Of a DNA stretch of 64,000 nt, positions 9,807 to 19,087 are shown one piece after another; the first letter of the stretch is position 1; each line of letters opens with the position of its first letter. The stretch spans positions 37,080 through 101,079 of the forward strand of contig JASCOH010000010.1 in NCBI GenBank assembly GCA_029959295.1. The letters are read 5' to 3'. Source of the stretch: Flavobacteriaceae bacterium PS02334. GTDB lineage: Bacteria; Bacteroidota; Bacteroidia; Flavobacteriales; Flavobacteriaceae. The notes beneath the pieces were generated by a model. It saw nothing but the letters and a program-made list of their open reading frames with translations, ran no database searches and was not told the DNA's origin. Made by a program: the position numbers and the translations under genes.

Positions 9807-10298
9807 ATGCAATAAGACCACAATCGGAGGCTTTGCTCGGAATTCCGTTCAGCAACATGATAATACGTCGATAGGCATATCGTACTGCTTTAAGAAATTC
9901 GACCTTGCGATTATGGGTGCAAAAAGATATACTTGCAGGACTGGGTAGCGCTATTGCCGCTACTACGCAGTCTTTCAGATATAGCGCGAGACATATACTA
10001 ATTTCCGCTTTCCAGTGCCCCGATTACGCATTACAAAGTTATAACATATACTCTAGGAACAACATTGATTCTTTTACATCAAACGGCCACGATTGCATCC
10101 GTGCCAATTTTAGCGATTGCTTCAGCGCGGCCACCATGCAGGACCTCCTAGGGCGCGGTACTGTTTGAAAATTACGCAGGAATGGGAAGGATGCGCCATA
10201 CGCTCGATTATCCACTCCTAAATTTAAACCAGTAATTAAACCAGTAAAAAGAACGCAATAGGCTGCCAGGCAGATTAATACTCCAAACACGATTAGGA
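9807..10298. other. Gap with no supported gene
   Basis: About 490 bases precede the oxidoreductase gene. Two overlapping ORFs (plus 9905-10168, minus 10039-10290) lack any family motif. The minus-strand one begins with a hydrophobic stretch but has no supporting context. I see no RNA gene or repeat here. Confidence 0.4.
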
Positions 10299-11891
10299 AT
10301 GGAAAAATTTAATACAGTTGAGGAAGAAATTTCAAGCGGTTCCAATATTTCATATTGGACAGATTCCAGCGAACCGCTTATCTATCAAAAAATTGACGGC
10401 GATAAAGAAACTGAGGTTCTGGTTATCGGCGGCGGCATTGCAGGCCTTACGACGGCCTATTGCCTGGCAAGAAACGGAAAGAAGGTCATCTTGGTCGAAG
10501 ATGGCTATCTCGGAAGCGGCGAAACAGGAAGAACCACAGCACACATTACTTATGCCCTGGATGACAGATATTATGAAATTGAGTCGATTTTAGGAGAAGA
10601 GAAATCAAGGCTTGCTGCCGAGAGCCACAAGGCAGCAATTGATTGGATTTCAAGAATTGTAAAGCTGGAAGGCTTCGACTGCTGTTTCAAGCACGCAGAC
10701 GGCTACCTTTTCATCGATCCGAGCGACGATGCTGATAATTTGGACAGGGAATTCGAAGCTACCCGAAAGGCAGGGCTCCCCACAGAAATACGTACCGGGA
10801 TTCCGGGAGTGGCCAATAGTATTGATGAGAGGTACCTGTTGTTTCCGCAACAGGCACAGTTCCATGTTCTGAAGTACCTTGACGGGCTTGCAAAGGCTAT
10901 TGTCCGGATGGGAGGCAAAATTTATACCGAATCGAGCGCCCAGGATATCACCAGCGAGGGCGCGAGGGTCAATGAATTTACCGTACAGGCGCAAAATATC
11001 GTAGTGGCCACCAACACGCCCGTCAACAATAAGCTTGCACTTCATACGAAGCAGACCGCCTATAGGACCTATGTAGTGGCTGCGAAAATAGAAAAGGGCA
11101 GCTTGCCTTACTCAATGTGGTGGGACAGCGGCAACCAGAATTCAAAATGGCCAGCAAAACCGTACCATTACGCACGCCTTGAGCCCTTTGACAAAGAATA
11201 TGATCTGCTGATCTGTGGTGGCGAAGACCACAAGACCGGCCAGCCAGAAAAGGAAGACTGCACGGAAGAGGAGCGTTACCAGAATCTTGCCGCCTGGGCG
11301 CATGAAAAGTTCCCTTGCTTTTCAGAAATAATTTATAAGTGGTCCGGGCAGGTAATGGAGCCTGTCGACTGCATGGGCTTTATGGGGAAAAATCCGGGAA
11401 ACGATAATATCTACGTCATCAGCGGCGATTCCGGCAACGGCATGACGCACTGCACGATCGGGGCGCTGCTGATTACTGACCTTATAATGCAGCGCAAAAA
11501 CGAATGGGAGGAGCTCTACAGCCCCTCCCGGATCACCTTCAGCGAAACCGCAGCGTACTTATCAGAAATGGGCGGTATGGCCTACAATATGGCTAAAGAT
11601 TGGATTTCATCAGGCAATATTGAGGAATTGTCAGATTTAAAGCCTGGAGAAGGCGGCGTTATTTCAGACGGCTTCGAAAAGATTGCAGCTTATCGAGACG
11701 CAGATGGAACTTTGAAAGCCTGCTCAGCAGTCTGCCCGCATCTTGGCGGCATTTTAAGGTGGAATCCTGACGAAAAATCATTTGACTGCCCGCTGCACGG
11801 TTCCCGTTTCAGCACTGATGGCACGGTTATCAACGGGCCATCCGAAAAAGGACTGAAGACGATAGAAATTAAAAATAGAAATAACGGATAA
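10299..11891 (+). CDS. FAD-dependent oxidoreductase with C-terminal Rieske domain
   Basis: This 530-residue fusion has two modules. The N-terminal part is a DAO-type flavoprotein: the dinucleotide-binding motif VLVIGGGIAGLTTAY (about residues 40-54) is followed by the acidic end of beta-2 (VILVED) and a GRTTAHIT segment typical of this group. A Rieske [2Fe-2S] module sits at the C-terminus with CPHLGG and CPLHGSRF, giving the two Cys-X-His ligand pairs. Proteins of this architecture oxidise small amines or amino-acid-like substrates and pass electrons to the cluster, but the substrate cannot be inferred. There is no signal peptide, so it is cytosolic. It stands alone, with the decayed region beginning just downstream. 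Both ligand pairs and the FAD motif are intact, so it should be functional. Confidence 0.88.
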   Translation: MEKFNTVEEEISSGSNISYWTDSSEPLIYQKIDGDKETEVLVIGGGIAGLTTAYCLARNGKKVILVEDGYLGSGETGRTTAHITYALDDRYYEIESILGEEKSRLAAESHKAAIDWISRIVKLEGFDCCFKHADGYLFIDPSDDADNLDREFEATRKAGLPTEIRTGIPGVANSIDERYLLFPQQAQFHVLKYLDGLAKAIVRMGGKIYTESSAQDITSEGARVNEFTVQAQNIVVATNTPVNNKLALHTKQTAYRTYVVAAKIEKGSLPYSMWWDSGNQNSKWPAKPYHYARLEPFDKEYDLLICGGEDHKTGQPEKEDCTEEERYQNLAAWAHEKFPCFSEIIYKWSGQVMEPVDCMGFMGKNPGNDNIYVISGDSGNGMTHCTIGALLITDLIMQRKNEWEELYSPSRITFSETAAYLSEMGGMAYNMAKDWISSGNIEELSDLKPGEGGVISDGFEKIAAYRDADGTLKACSAVCPHLGGILRWNPDEKSFDCPLHGSRFSTDGTVINGPSEKGLKTIEIKNRNNG

Positions 11892-12134
11892 TACGATATC
11901 AGAAATTGTAATGCGGTGCGCCAGAGCCCTTGCCCGCCGCAAATCGAAAATCGCGTTCTTAGAAAGTAGCAGGGACGGCGGAAGACGCTACTAAGATCTT
12001 TAAGCGCGGGTTGCAATGCCAGTCACTGGACTTATGGCCCTGCGGCGGCGAGACCGGTCAAAAGCCTGCTTGAAAAATTTTACTATATATTTTATCTTTT
12101 ATAAGGCGAGGGCTGCATAGCGCATCAAGAAGTA

Positions 12135-12278
12135 TTGTTTGGGCTGAAAGACATAATTGATGCAGAACGCGCATTGGCAAAAATGCTTCCGAAGATGGCA
12201 GGCAGTGCATTTGATCCCGGACTGAAAGCTTCGATCGGGGGAGCATGCTGCAGCAAAATTAGATTTACTATAAAATAA
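12135..12278 (+). pseudogene. Remnant of a DUF892 (YciE/YciF-like) ferritin-like gene
   Basis: The frame reads LFGLKDIIDAERALAKMLP, then KMAGSAFDPGLKASI. This closely matches the intact DUF892 protein encoded at 19088-19681 (ELKDIVYAERALVKALP, then KMANNAFDPGLKASI). The match covers only about 36 residues. After SI the frame shifts: the frame-shifted continuation reads EHAAA, and then a stop follows. The first third and the last two thirds of the gene are gone. It is therefore a diverged, truncated paralogue. Confidence 0.75.
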
Positions 12279-12286
12279 GCTCTAGA

Positions 12287-12956
12287 ATGTCTCATGAAAG
12301 ACACGGTACTAGCTACAGGCTTTTCGAGTTTTAATACTAGGGACTGGTCAGGAATTTTTTATCCTGGAGACCTGCCACGCAGTAAGTTTTTCTAATTTTA
12401 CGCGTCGCATTTTCCAACGTGCGAACTTAACTCCACTTTTTATAATTTTCCAACTCTGAGAACTTTGCAGAACTGGCATACCAAGACCCCCGAAAATTTC
12501 CTGTTTTTGGTAAAAGCGACGAAGATCATAACGCACGTGAAAAGGCTTGAGAATCGCACTGAAGAATCCAGGCTTTTACAGGGCAGGCTGCGAAGGACTC
12601 AAAGACAGGCTGCAGCGCACCCTCTTGCAGCTGCCGCCGAGTCTTATTTCTACTCCACAAATATTATTCCTGCTCCTGCAGGATCTCCAGCCCCAATGTA
12701 ACGATGTCGTAGAATTTAGAAATGAAAGCGGTTGGAGACCTGATGTTTTTGAAGCCTTCAGGGAGACGGCACCAAGTTCTGTTGCCCAAATTATCCAAAT
12801 CTCCCTTCAGATATTATCCAAACCACTCCGATAGGATATATCCGTTTTCATGGGAATCCGAGGCCCTTTTATTCGCGTCATCCGCAGCACGAATTGCGGC
12901 GAACCTGCCAAGAAATCAGGAGAAAGGCATTCGGGAAAGTATTTATCTATTTATAG
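12287..12956 (+). pseudogene. DUF72 (YecE-like) gene destroyed by frameshifts and a nonsense codon
   Basis: Three frames joined together spell most of a DUF72 protein. The first frame gives WSGIFYPGDLPRSKFF, a TAA, then FYASHFPTCELNSTFYNFP and NWHTKTPENFLFLVKATK. A second frame gives FYRAGCEGLKDRLQRTLLQL and DVVEFRNESGW. A third gives GTKFCCPNYPNLPSDII, GYIRFHGNPRPFYS and KVFIYL up to the TAG at 12954-12956. These are the family hallmarks (FYP, ELNSTFY, KTP..F.F.VKA, VEFR..SW, R.HG). At least two frameshifts and one stop inside the body, plus a shift near GTS at the 5' end, show that it is dead. It sits directly after the DUF892 remnant. Confidence 0.8.
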
Positions 12957-13308
12957 GAGAATCTGCCAGCCTTTCGGATGAAATCGCCAAAGTGAAATGC
13001 TAGAACCGGGCCCTGCCCTGCCCATAAAATATCGATAGGATGACAATGGCACAAGCGCGGATACCTCAGAACATCCTTGCTCCCGCCACGCAGATCAGAA
13101 AAACCAGGCTGCTAAAGAACGGGCTGCCATCTCCAGAAGATAGCAGAAGAATAACATCCAAACGAGACGCTTCCTTCGCTGAGACAGCAGCATTTCAAGC
13201 CGGCGTATTCAGCGCCAGTATTAATTTTATGATAAATTAAACAGTGCAAATATTGCTTTTTGCGATCTAACACGTTAATTTATGACAGAAACACATTCAA
13301 TACACTAG

Positions 13309-13756
13309 ATGCGAGAGACAGCCAATTTAAAACTAGCATTGGCAGAAGACGATGAAGACGACAGGGAATTCTTTCAAGAAGTGCTGCTGACAATCGCTCC
13401 GGATGCCACTTTAAAGTTCTACAAGAACGGCCTGAAACTGGTCAACGGACTTTCAGAAAATATAGAGGAGCTTCCCGATATCGTTTTCCTGGACCTGAAC
13501 ATGGCGGTCATGAGCGGCATCCAAGCCCTTGAAGAAATAAGAAGCAGAGCGTTTTTCAAGAAGATTCCCGTGATCGCCATTTATTCCACATCGGCCCTAG
13601 AAACTGACCAGCAAACAGCGTTCGGATTAGGCGGACGCCTTTTTAAGCAAGCCAAACGATTACGGCGACCTGAAGTCGCTCCTCCAGCAGGTGCTCGACA
13701 TTGATTGGAAAAACAAGGGGCCCGGAAAGCTGAACTTCGTCACCACTCCTGGGTAA
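13309..13756 (+). pseudogene. Single-domain response regulator with a C-terminal frameshift
   Basis: The frame from ATG 13309 gives a CheY-like receiver: acidic pocket AEDDEDDRE, phospho-acceptor Asp in DIVFLDLNM, and the switch Ser/Thr in YSTSAL. Around 13631 the frame breaks. The original frame runs on into a nonsensical Arg-rich tail ending at 13704. A frame change there instead restores ADAFLSKPNDYGDLKSLLQQ and ends at TAA 13754-13756, which supplies the conserved Lys-Pro and the last helix. Either two bases were lost or one was gained in the GGCGGACGCC stretch. Without the Lys the receiver should not signal. Such receivers usually partner PAS histidine kinases, and none is adjacent. Confidence 0.78.
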
Positions 13757-14140
13757 CGCAGCATCCTCGCAGAAGTTTGTGCATTACCCAGGCCCGCCAT
13801 TTTATCACCCCAGAAAAAAAACAACCAGATTATAATCGAACGCCTAGGAGCCTAAAAGCGTGTCGGGCGATTATGCTGCTCCGGCCGCCCCGCTTTCAGC
13901 TCGCCACTGAATAGATACTGAGCGATGCAGCGGGAGCAGCATTCAGTGGTACAGCTGTTAGATAAACTTTTCCGCCACGCCGCCTCTCCCCCATGCCGTC
14001 CTAACCTCCTTCTCGACATCTGCAATAATTTTTAACATTTTGCTATAATCGGCAGTGGACAGATTTTCCTAACTTTATGTACAGACTTTCAAAAATGCCG
14101 ATGGCATTTGCAGAGTTTCTTAATAATCTGACTCAACGCG
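13757..14140. other. Gap with no supported gene
   Basis: Nearly 400 bases lie between the broken receiver and the SDR gene. Small ORFs here show no motif. A TAACTTTA stretch near 14072 loosely resembles a -7 element for the SDR gene, but it has no convincing -33 partner. Confidence 0.4.
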
Positions 14141-14890
14141 ATGGAAAAATTCAACGACTACCTTCCCCAAACGATCTCAGGGAAAAACGTGCTGGTAACA
14201 GGGGGCACAACTGGAATAGGCCGGGCGACGGCACTGCTGCTATCCAGTCTCGGGGCCAACGTTATTGTCGCTGGGCTCCAAAGGGAGCATCTTTTAGAAG
14301 CCCTCCACGATATCAAGCCGGTCGCCGCGGGAACAGTCCACGGCGTGCTGGCCGATCTGGCGACAGAAGGCGGCATCGGCAAGCTCTTTGCCGACACGGC
14401 CGCAAGTTTTGGAAAGCTCGACATACTGATAAATAATGCAGCGCTTCCCTATGGCACTACCGGGGAGGGAGACTATCAAGAGTGGCAGCGGGTAGTTTCT
14501 ACGAACCTGCTTGCCTATATGGCCTGCTGTGCGGAAGCCATAAAGCTAATGCCCGGCGGAGGCCACATCGTCAATATAGGCTCTATGAGCGCCGACGTTC
14601 GGGAAGAAACAGGTTCCGTTTATGTTGCAACAAAATCCGGAGTCCAAGGATTCTCCGAATCCCTCCGAAAATCTGCAAACAAGCAAGGTATCAAGGTAAC
14701 GCTCATAGAGCCTGGAGCTGTCGACACCGACATGCAGCCAGAGTCCGGACCAGAAAAATTGAAAAAAGTAAAGGCCATGGAAATGCTCGCTGCAGACGAC
14801 ATAGCCATGAGCGTGCTGTACTGCCTTTCACAGCCGAAGCGCTGCGACATCGTGGAGCTGAAAATCAGGCCGCACCTGCAGCTTATCTAG
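14141..14890 (+). CDS. Short-chain dehydrogenase/reductase (SDR)
   Basis: A classical SDR of 249 residues. The Rossmann cofactor motif TGGTTGIG lies at residues 20-27, NNA at 98-100, the catalytic Ser in NIGSMSA (about 148-150), and the YxxxK pair at Tyr161 and Lys165. The position after beta-2 carries AGLQREH rather than an acidic residue, which fits NADP(H) better than NAD(H). The closing segment lacks a membrane helix, so it is a soluble oxidoreductase of unknown substrate. The start gives a complete first beta-strand (KNVLVTGG). The next gene begins 33 nt downstream on the same strand, so the two may be cotranscribed. Confidence 0.9.
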   Translation: MEKFNDYLPQTISGKNVLVTGGTTGIGRATALLLSSLGANVIVAGLQREHLLEALHDIKPVAAGTVHGVLADLATEGGIGKLFADTAASFGKLDILINNAALPYGTTGEGDYQEWQRVVSTNLLAYMACCAEAIKLMPGGGHIVNIGSMSADVREETGSVYVATKSGVQGFSESLRKSANKQGIKVTLIEPGAVDTDMQPESGPEKLKKVKAMEMLAADDIAMSVLYCLSQPKRCDIVELKIRPHLQLI

Positions 14891-14923
14891 GCGCCTATAA
14901 TATACCAACTAAATAGAATAATT

Positions 14924-17152
14924 ATGAAGCCTATTGCAGCATGGACAGTATCCTCACAGGACAGTCTTGAAAACGGTGACCTGTTGATGGAAAAAAATAT
15001 AGGAGGATATCCCCTAAAGGTTATTTTCGACGGCTTCTCGCTGTGGTTCGTGTCACAATGGACGGCTGGGGGGCGCGTTGCCTTCCGAGGCGGGCTTCCC
15101 AGCAACGAGAGGCTGGAATTGAAGCATAGCCGCAACACTCCAGGTGGCGCCAATTTTACGCTTGAAGGCAGCAGCGCCAGCACAAAAATAACACTGCGGT
15201 TTCCCGATCCTGGAAAGCCCATATTTAGATATACCGTCTCCCTCGCCCCGTCTCTGGACCTTCTCGTACCTTACACGCCCAGGGATATTATGCCCTTATT
15301 TAATGGAAACGGAAGGACACAGAATACGGACGGGATTGTGCATGCAAGCCAGGTCGGGATGCGCTCAGGCCTGCTGTTCTTTACGCTGGAGCAGCCTGCA
15401 GGCGGTTCGGTGTTTTATTTCCAAAACCTTACGGCGCTTAACAAGTTCTGTGAAGCGACCGGTACTTCGGCTGGCGACCTTGTCGGCGGCTCCTGGCCCG
15501 AAATCGGCATGAAACTTCCTCCCACCGAGCCTGGCAGGCCGCTGAAAAAAAACGAGGAATATATAATTTCTGACGCGTTTGTAAAACTCAGTGACGACCT
15601 GCCCGCCAATAATTACGAAATGTCCGGGCAATTTTTAAATCATCTCGCCGACATTTACGAAATGCTTCCCCTGCCGCCGACCAGATACCACGACTGGCCG
15701 GACATCCTCCACAGGGGACTTGAAGGGCTGTCAGAGCACAAGGGCTGCTGGAAATTTGCTGACGGCCGTTCTTACCTAAATGCCTATGTCAGCGACTATA
15801 AGACGCCTCCAGAAAGCATGGTCCAGCTCGCAGTGCTTCTGCCTCTTACAGATTTTGACCAGTGGAGTGGCGAAGACCACCACCCCGTAATCGAGACGCT
15901 GCGCAATGGCCTCGAAAATTTTTTCGACCCGCAGCTGGGCACGGTCGTACGCTGGCTGCCCGCATTACAAAAGAACCTTGACTGGAGCGAGGAGCAGAAG
16001 GAGCCGGAAGTCATGGATTCCTGGTACCTGCACCATCCGCTTCTCAATCTCTCTAGATTGGCGCTGAAAGGTGACGCAAAAGCGGAAAAATTATTACTGG
16101 ATTCCATTGGATATGTCATCAAGGTAGCCCGCCATTTTAAATATCGATGGCCTGTCTTCTACAAGATGGCCACGCTGGAAGTGCTGAAAGAAGAGACGGC
16201 TCCGGGACAGGGCGGCGAAAAAGACGTTCCGGGCGCCTATGCGCACCTGATGCTGCAGACCTGGAAGCTGACAGGCAAGAAGGTATATCTTGAGGAAGCC
16301 GTCAAGGCTGCAAAAAAATTGGACGGGCTGGGGCTGGACATTTTCTATCAGGCCAACAATACTGCTTTTTCCGCTGGAGCATTGCTTAGGCTTTATAAAG
16401 AAACCGGCGATAAGCTGTTCCTTGACCTCAGCCATCTCTGCATCGCTGCGGTCATGAAAAATGTACAGCTTTGGGAATGCAATTACGGAAATGCAAAACA
16501 TTATCCAACTTTTTTTGCAGTCTACCCGCTTAAAGACGCGCCATATACGGCAGCCTACGAGGAACAGGAAGTTTTTTCAGCATTTCATGAATTTTTGCAG
16601 GAGGCCGAAGGTGTTGAAGAGGTGCTTCCTTCCGTAAGGCTGCTGCTTGCAGAATGCCTCCGCAATATCATCAACAGGGTCGCCTACTATTATCCGCCAA
16701 TGTTGCCCAGGGAGGTCATTGCGGAGGGCAAGGATGTGAAGACTGGGGAAATCGATCCGAATTTGTGGATAGCGCTTGAAGACCTGCAGGATGGCTGGAA
16801 CAGGTCGGGGCAGGTCGGACAGGAAGTATATGGTGCCGGAGTCGCATTCGGTATCGTGCCGCGCCAGTACCATAAAGTCCCGCAGGGCGGTTTCATGCTA
16901 TTTGCGGACTATCCCGCCGGCAATTTCAGGAGAAGGAAGAATTCGCTTGCTTTCCAGCTGAAAGGCGGCAGTTCGATGCATTGCAGAATAGCGATATTGC
17001 CTCTCGAGAAAGGAATGACGATGCCTGAAGTAAGGATACAAGCTGGAAGATCGGCAAAAGACAGGAAGGAAATAGCCCCCCTGTCAGGCATAAAGGGAAA
17101 ACGTGCAGAATACAGCATCAACGGAAACTGCTCGGTAAAAATAACCTGGTAG
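14924..17152 (+). CDS. Large hypothetical protein, possible alpha-helical-barrel carbohydrate-active fold
   Basis: This 742-residue cytosolic protein (no signal peptide) has no motif I can assign with certainty. The first 230 residues look beta-rich. Residues about 240-640 are a series of helical hairpins rich in aromatic and acidic residues (for example LNAYVSDYKTPPESMVQL, VMDSWYLHHPLLNLSRLA and DVPGAYAHLMLQTWKLTGK). This recalls the (alpha/alpha)6 barrels of six-hairpin glycosidases. The C-terminal 100 residues are beta-rich again. That beta-barrel-beta layout is known from glycoside hydrolases and polysaccharide lyases, but I see no diagnostic catalytic signature, so the enzyme class is inference. 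It lies 33 nt downstream of the SDR gene, consistent with one transcript. Confidence 0.6.
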   Translation: MKPIAAWTVSSQDSLENGDLLMEKNIGGYPLKVIFDGFSLWFVSQWTAGGRVAFRGGLPSNERLELKHSRNTPGGANFTLEGSSASTKITLRFPDPGKPIFRYTVSLAPSLDLLVPYTPRDIMPLFNGNGRTQNTDGIVHASQVGMRSGLLFFTLEQPAGGSVFYFQNLTALNKFCEATGTSAGDLVGGSWPEIGMKLPPTEPGRPLKKNEEYIISDAFVKLSDDLPANNYEMSGQFLNHLADIYEMLPLPPTRYHDWPDILHRGLEGLSEHKGCWKFADGRSYLNAYVSDYKTPPESMVQLAVLLPLTDFDQWSGEDHHPVIETLRNGLENFFDPQLGTVVRWLPALQKNLDWSEEQKEPEVMDSWYLHHPLLNLSRLALKGDAKAEKLLLDSIGYVIKVARHFKYRWPVFYKMATLEVLKEETAPGQGGEKDVPGAYAHLMLQTWKLTGKKVYLEEAVKAAKKLDGLGLDIFYQANNTAFSAGALLRLYKETGDKLFLDLSHLCIAAVMKNVQLWECNYGNAKHYPTFFAVYPLKDAPYTAAYEEQEVFSAFHEFLQEAEGVEEVLPSVRLLLAECLRNIINRVAYYYPPMLPREVIAEGKDVKTGEIDPNLWIALEDLQDGWNRSGQVGQEVYGAGVAFGIVPRQYHKVPQGGFMLFADYPAGNFRRRKNSLAFQLKGGSSMHCRIAILPLEKGMTMPEVRIQAGRSAKDRKEIAPLSGIKGKRAEYSINGNCSVKITW

Positions 17153-17229
17153 GCTTTACGGCTATTATGCAATGCAAAAAGATTTCCAGATACCGCTAAA
17201 AAAATTGGCAATGCACAAAAAGATACTGT

Positions 17230-17814
17230 ATGAAAAAGCGCATATACAACCAGATGTCACTTTTTGGGCCGCTCTACGCCTATCTAGCAGTCCTCTCACC
17301 GCCCGTATCGATCAGAAACCAAATCGCTTCGCTAAAAAGGGAATTGGATGCGATTGCCGGGATAGGAGAAAGGAATCTGCATTCGATCGGACATATCACG
17401 CTTATCGACAGCTTGACTGACGATTCCTGTTTCCAAAACACCGTAGCCAAAATGCTGCAGCCTGCGGAACCTTTCCGGGTAAGATTAAAAAATGCAAATA
17501 CATTCAATCATGGCCGGTACAGCACGCTTTATCTTGAAATTGAGGATCCCCTGCCGATTGTCGGCTTAATGGAGTCGCTTAAATCGCCCTACAAGACTCC
17601 GCACCTCAGCATAGCCAAGAGACTGCCGAACGACAGGGCAGAAATCCTAAAAAGCTACCTTCGGGACAAATGCTATGAGGCGGAATGGCTCTGCGCGGAA
17701 GTCAAGGTATTGAGAAAACGCATGTCTGAAAAGCACCTGGGATTCAGGGAATCATTTACAATACCACTTCAAAAGATACTTCCAGCCCGCAACCAGACTG
17801 GTGAAGGATTATAA
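17230..17814 (+). CDS. 2H phosphoesterase (2'-5' RNA ligase-like)
   Basis: This 194-residue protein carries the two signature motifs of the 2H phosphoesterase superfamily: HITL at residues 55-58 and HLSI at 125-128, each of the form H-x-(T/S)-h. Their spacing and the two-lobed layout fit the LigT/2'-5' RNA ligase-like group, which acts on 2',3'-cyclic or 2'-5'-linked nucleotides. The real substrate is unknown. No signal peptide is present. The ATG used gives a compact N-terminus, and an alternative upstream in-frame start would overlap the spacer after the preceding gene. It lies 77 nt after the large hypothetical gene, on the same strand. Confidence 0.72.
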   Translation: MKKRIYNQMSLFGPLYAYLAVLSPPVSIRNQIASLKRELDAIAGIGERNLHSIGHITLIDSLTDDSCFQNTVAKMLQPAEPFRVRLKNANTFNHGRYSTLYLEIEDPLPIVGLMESLKSPYKTPHLSIAKRLPNDRAEILKSYLRDKCYEAEWLCAEVKVLRKRMSEKHLGFRESFTIPLQKILPARNQTGEGL

Positions 17815-17894
17815 ATTTTATAATAAATACTTTGAGAAATGTAAAATTAACAAATGTATAATGTCGGAACTTTATTATTGTAAATAAAAAGAAA

Positions 17895-18551
17895 ATGAAA
17901 AAGTTTTTCCGGAATAATTCGCTATCCGTATGCTTCGCGGTACTTTTTATGCTGTCCCTATTTGGGCAGGCCTATTTTGGTTATGAGGAATATCTGAAGG
18001 AACTTTCAGACTTGGGTGGGGCGCCGGTTGGATTCTGGCAATATCTGTCGTCAGGCCATTTCCTGCAGGCCACTTTTGAAAACTGGGAGTCCGAATTTCT
18101 TCAGATGGCGCTCTTTGTCGTACTGACCATTTTCCTGCAGCAGAAAGGTTCTTCTGAGTCAAAAGATTTCGACAAGGAGGAAGAAGTCGATCGCGAGCCC
18201 GACCCTTCCCGAAAAGATGCGCCATGGCCCGTCAGGAAAGGCGGCTGGATGCTTGCGTTATACAGGCATTCGCTTACAATCGTTCTTTCATTCCTATTCC
18301 TGGCCAGTTTCGCAGGACATTTTTACGGCAGCCTGAAAGATGAAAACCTGCAGAGGGCGCTAAAGGGCCTTCCTGCTGAAAGTTCAGGAACTTACAGCGT
18401 CGACTCGCGCTTCTGGTTTGAGTCCTTCCAAAACTGGCAGAGCGAATTCCTCTCAATATTCGCAATCATAATCCTCTCGATATTCCTGCGCCAGAAAGGC
18501 TCTCCGCAGTCTAAGCCTGTCGATGCGCCCAATAGCGAGACAGGAGGATAA
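17895..18551 (+). CDS. DUF6766-type membrane protein
   Basis: This 218-residue membrane protein is built as an internal duplication. Each half has a transmembrane helix (SVCFAVLFMLSLFGQAYFG and LTIVLSFLFLASFAGHFYG), a soluble loop with FWxxxxxNWxSEFL (FENWESEFLQMALF and FQNWQSEFLSIFAII), a second helix and a FLRQKGS/FLQQKGS end. The spacer between the halves is charged. This pattern is that of the DUF6766 family, of unknown function. A plus-strand transcript starting in the AT-rich 80-nt leader is likely. CinA-C follows after 15 nt, so the two are probably in one operon. Confidence 0.78.
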   Translation: MKKFFRNNSLSVCFAVLFMLSLFGQAYFGYEEYLKELSDLGGAPVGFWQYLSSGHFLQATFENWESEFLQMALFVVLTIFLQQKGSSESKDFDKEEEVDREPDPSRKDAPWPVRKGGWMLALYRHSLTIVLSFLFLASFAGHFYGSLKDENLQRALKGLPAESSGTYSVDSRFWFESFQNWQSEFLSIFAIIILSIFLRQKGSPQSKPVDAPNSETGG

Positions 18552-18566
18552 TTAAATACTATAATT

Positions 18567-19061
18567 ATGCCATCAGAAAAAGTCAGGGCATGCGCAAAGG
18601 CCATTGCCGAAAAAGAGTGGAAAATTGCATTTGTGGAAAGTGCCACCGCAGGCCGGATGTGCTCTGAATTTTCGCTGACCGAAAATTCAGGAGATATACT
18701 GCGCGGGGGCATATCCTGCTACGAAGTATTCATAAAGGAAAACATCCTCAAGGTCCCGCATGAGCTGATTGAAAAGCATACTCCTGAATCTGCAGCAGTT
18801 ACCGAATCGCTTGCGCAAAACGCCCTGCCGCTATTCAAGTCAGAAATTGTTGTGGCCGTTACAGGGCTTGTGGCTCCCGGAGGAAGCGAGACGCCTGAAA
18901 AGCCTGTAGGGACAATGTTTCTCCATATCATGATGGCCGGCAGGGCTCTTTCCCACAGGGAAGTCTTCAAGGGAAAGCCTGAGGATATAGTGCTGCAGGC
19001 GATCGACAGGGCTGCAGGACTGATTACAGGCGCTCTGGAAAAATCAGGACTATCTATATAA
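18567..19061 (+). CDS. pncC: CinA C-terminal domain protein (nicotinamide-nucleotide amidase)
   Basis: This is a stand-alone 164-residue CinA C-terminal domain. Characteristic segments are ESATAG at residues 23-28, GGISCYEVFIKENIL, the PESAAVTESLAQNAL helix and VAVTGLVAPGGSETPEKPVG. Members of this family deamidate nicotinamide mononucleotide to nicotinic acid mononucleotide (PncC) in NAD recycling. It lacks the N-terminal pyrophosphatase domain of full CinA. The gene starts 15 nt after the DUF6766 gene and precedes the DUF892 gene by 26 nt. This makes a compact three-gene set of the sort seen in Flavobacterial stress clusters. Soluble, cytosolic. Confidence 0.85.
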   Translation: MPSEKVRACAKAIAEKEWKIAFVESATAGRMCSEFSLTENSGDILRGGISCYEVFIKENILKVPHELIEKHTPESAAVTESLAQNALPLFKSEIVVAVTGLVAPGGSETPEKPVGTMFLHIMMAGRALSHREVFKGKPEDIVLQAIDRAAGLITGALEKSGLSI

Positions 19062-19087
19062 TTCAATAATAATTAAACACAGCAATC

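Noticed and set aside
9905-10290. Overlapping ORFs of 87 and 83 codons
   Set aside because: Neither shows a family pattern, and they overlap on opposite strands. Chance openness is the simpler explanation.
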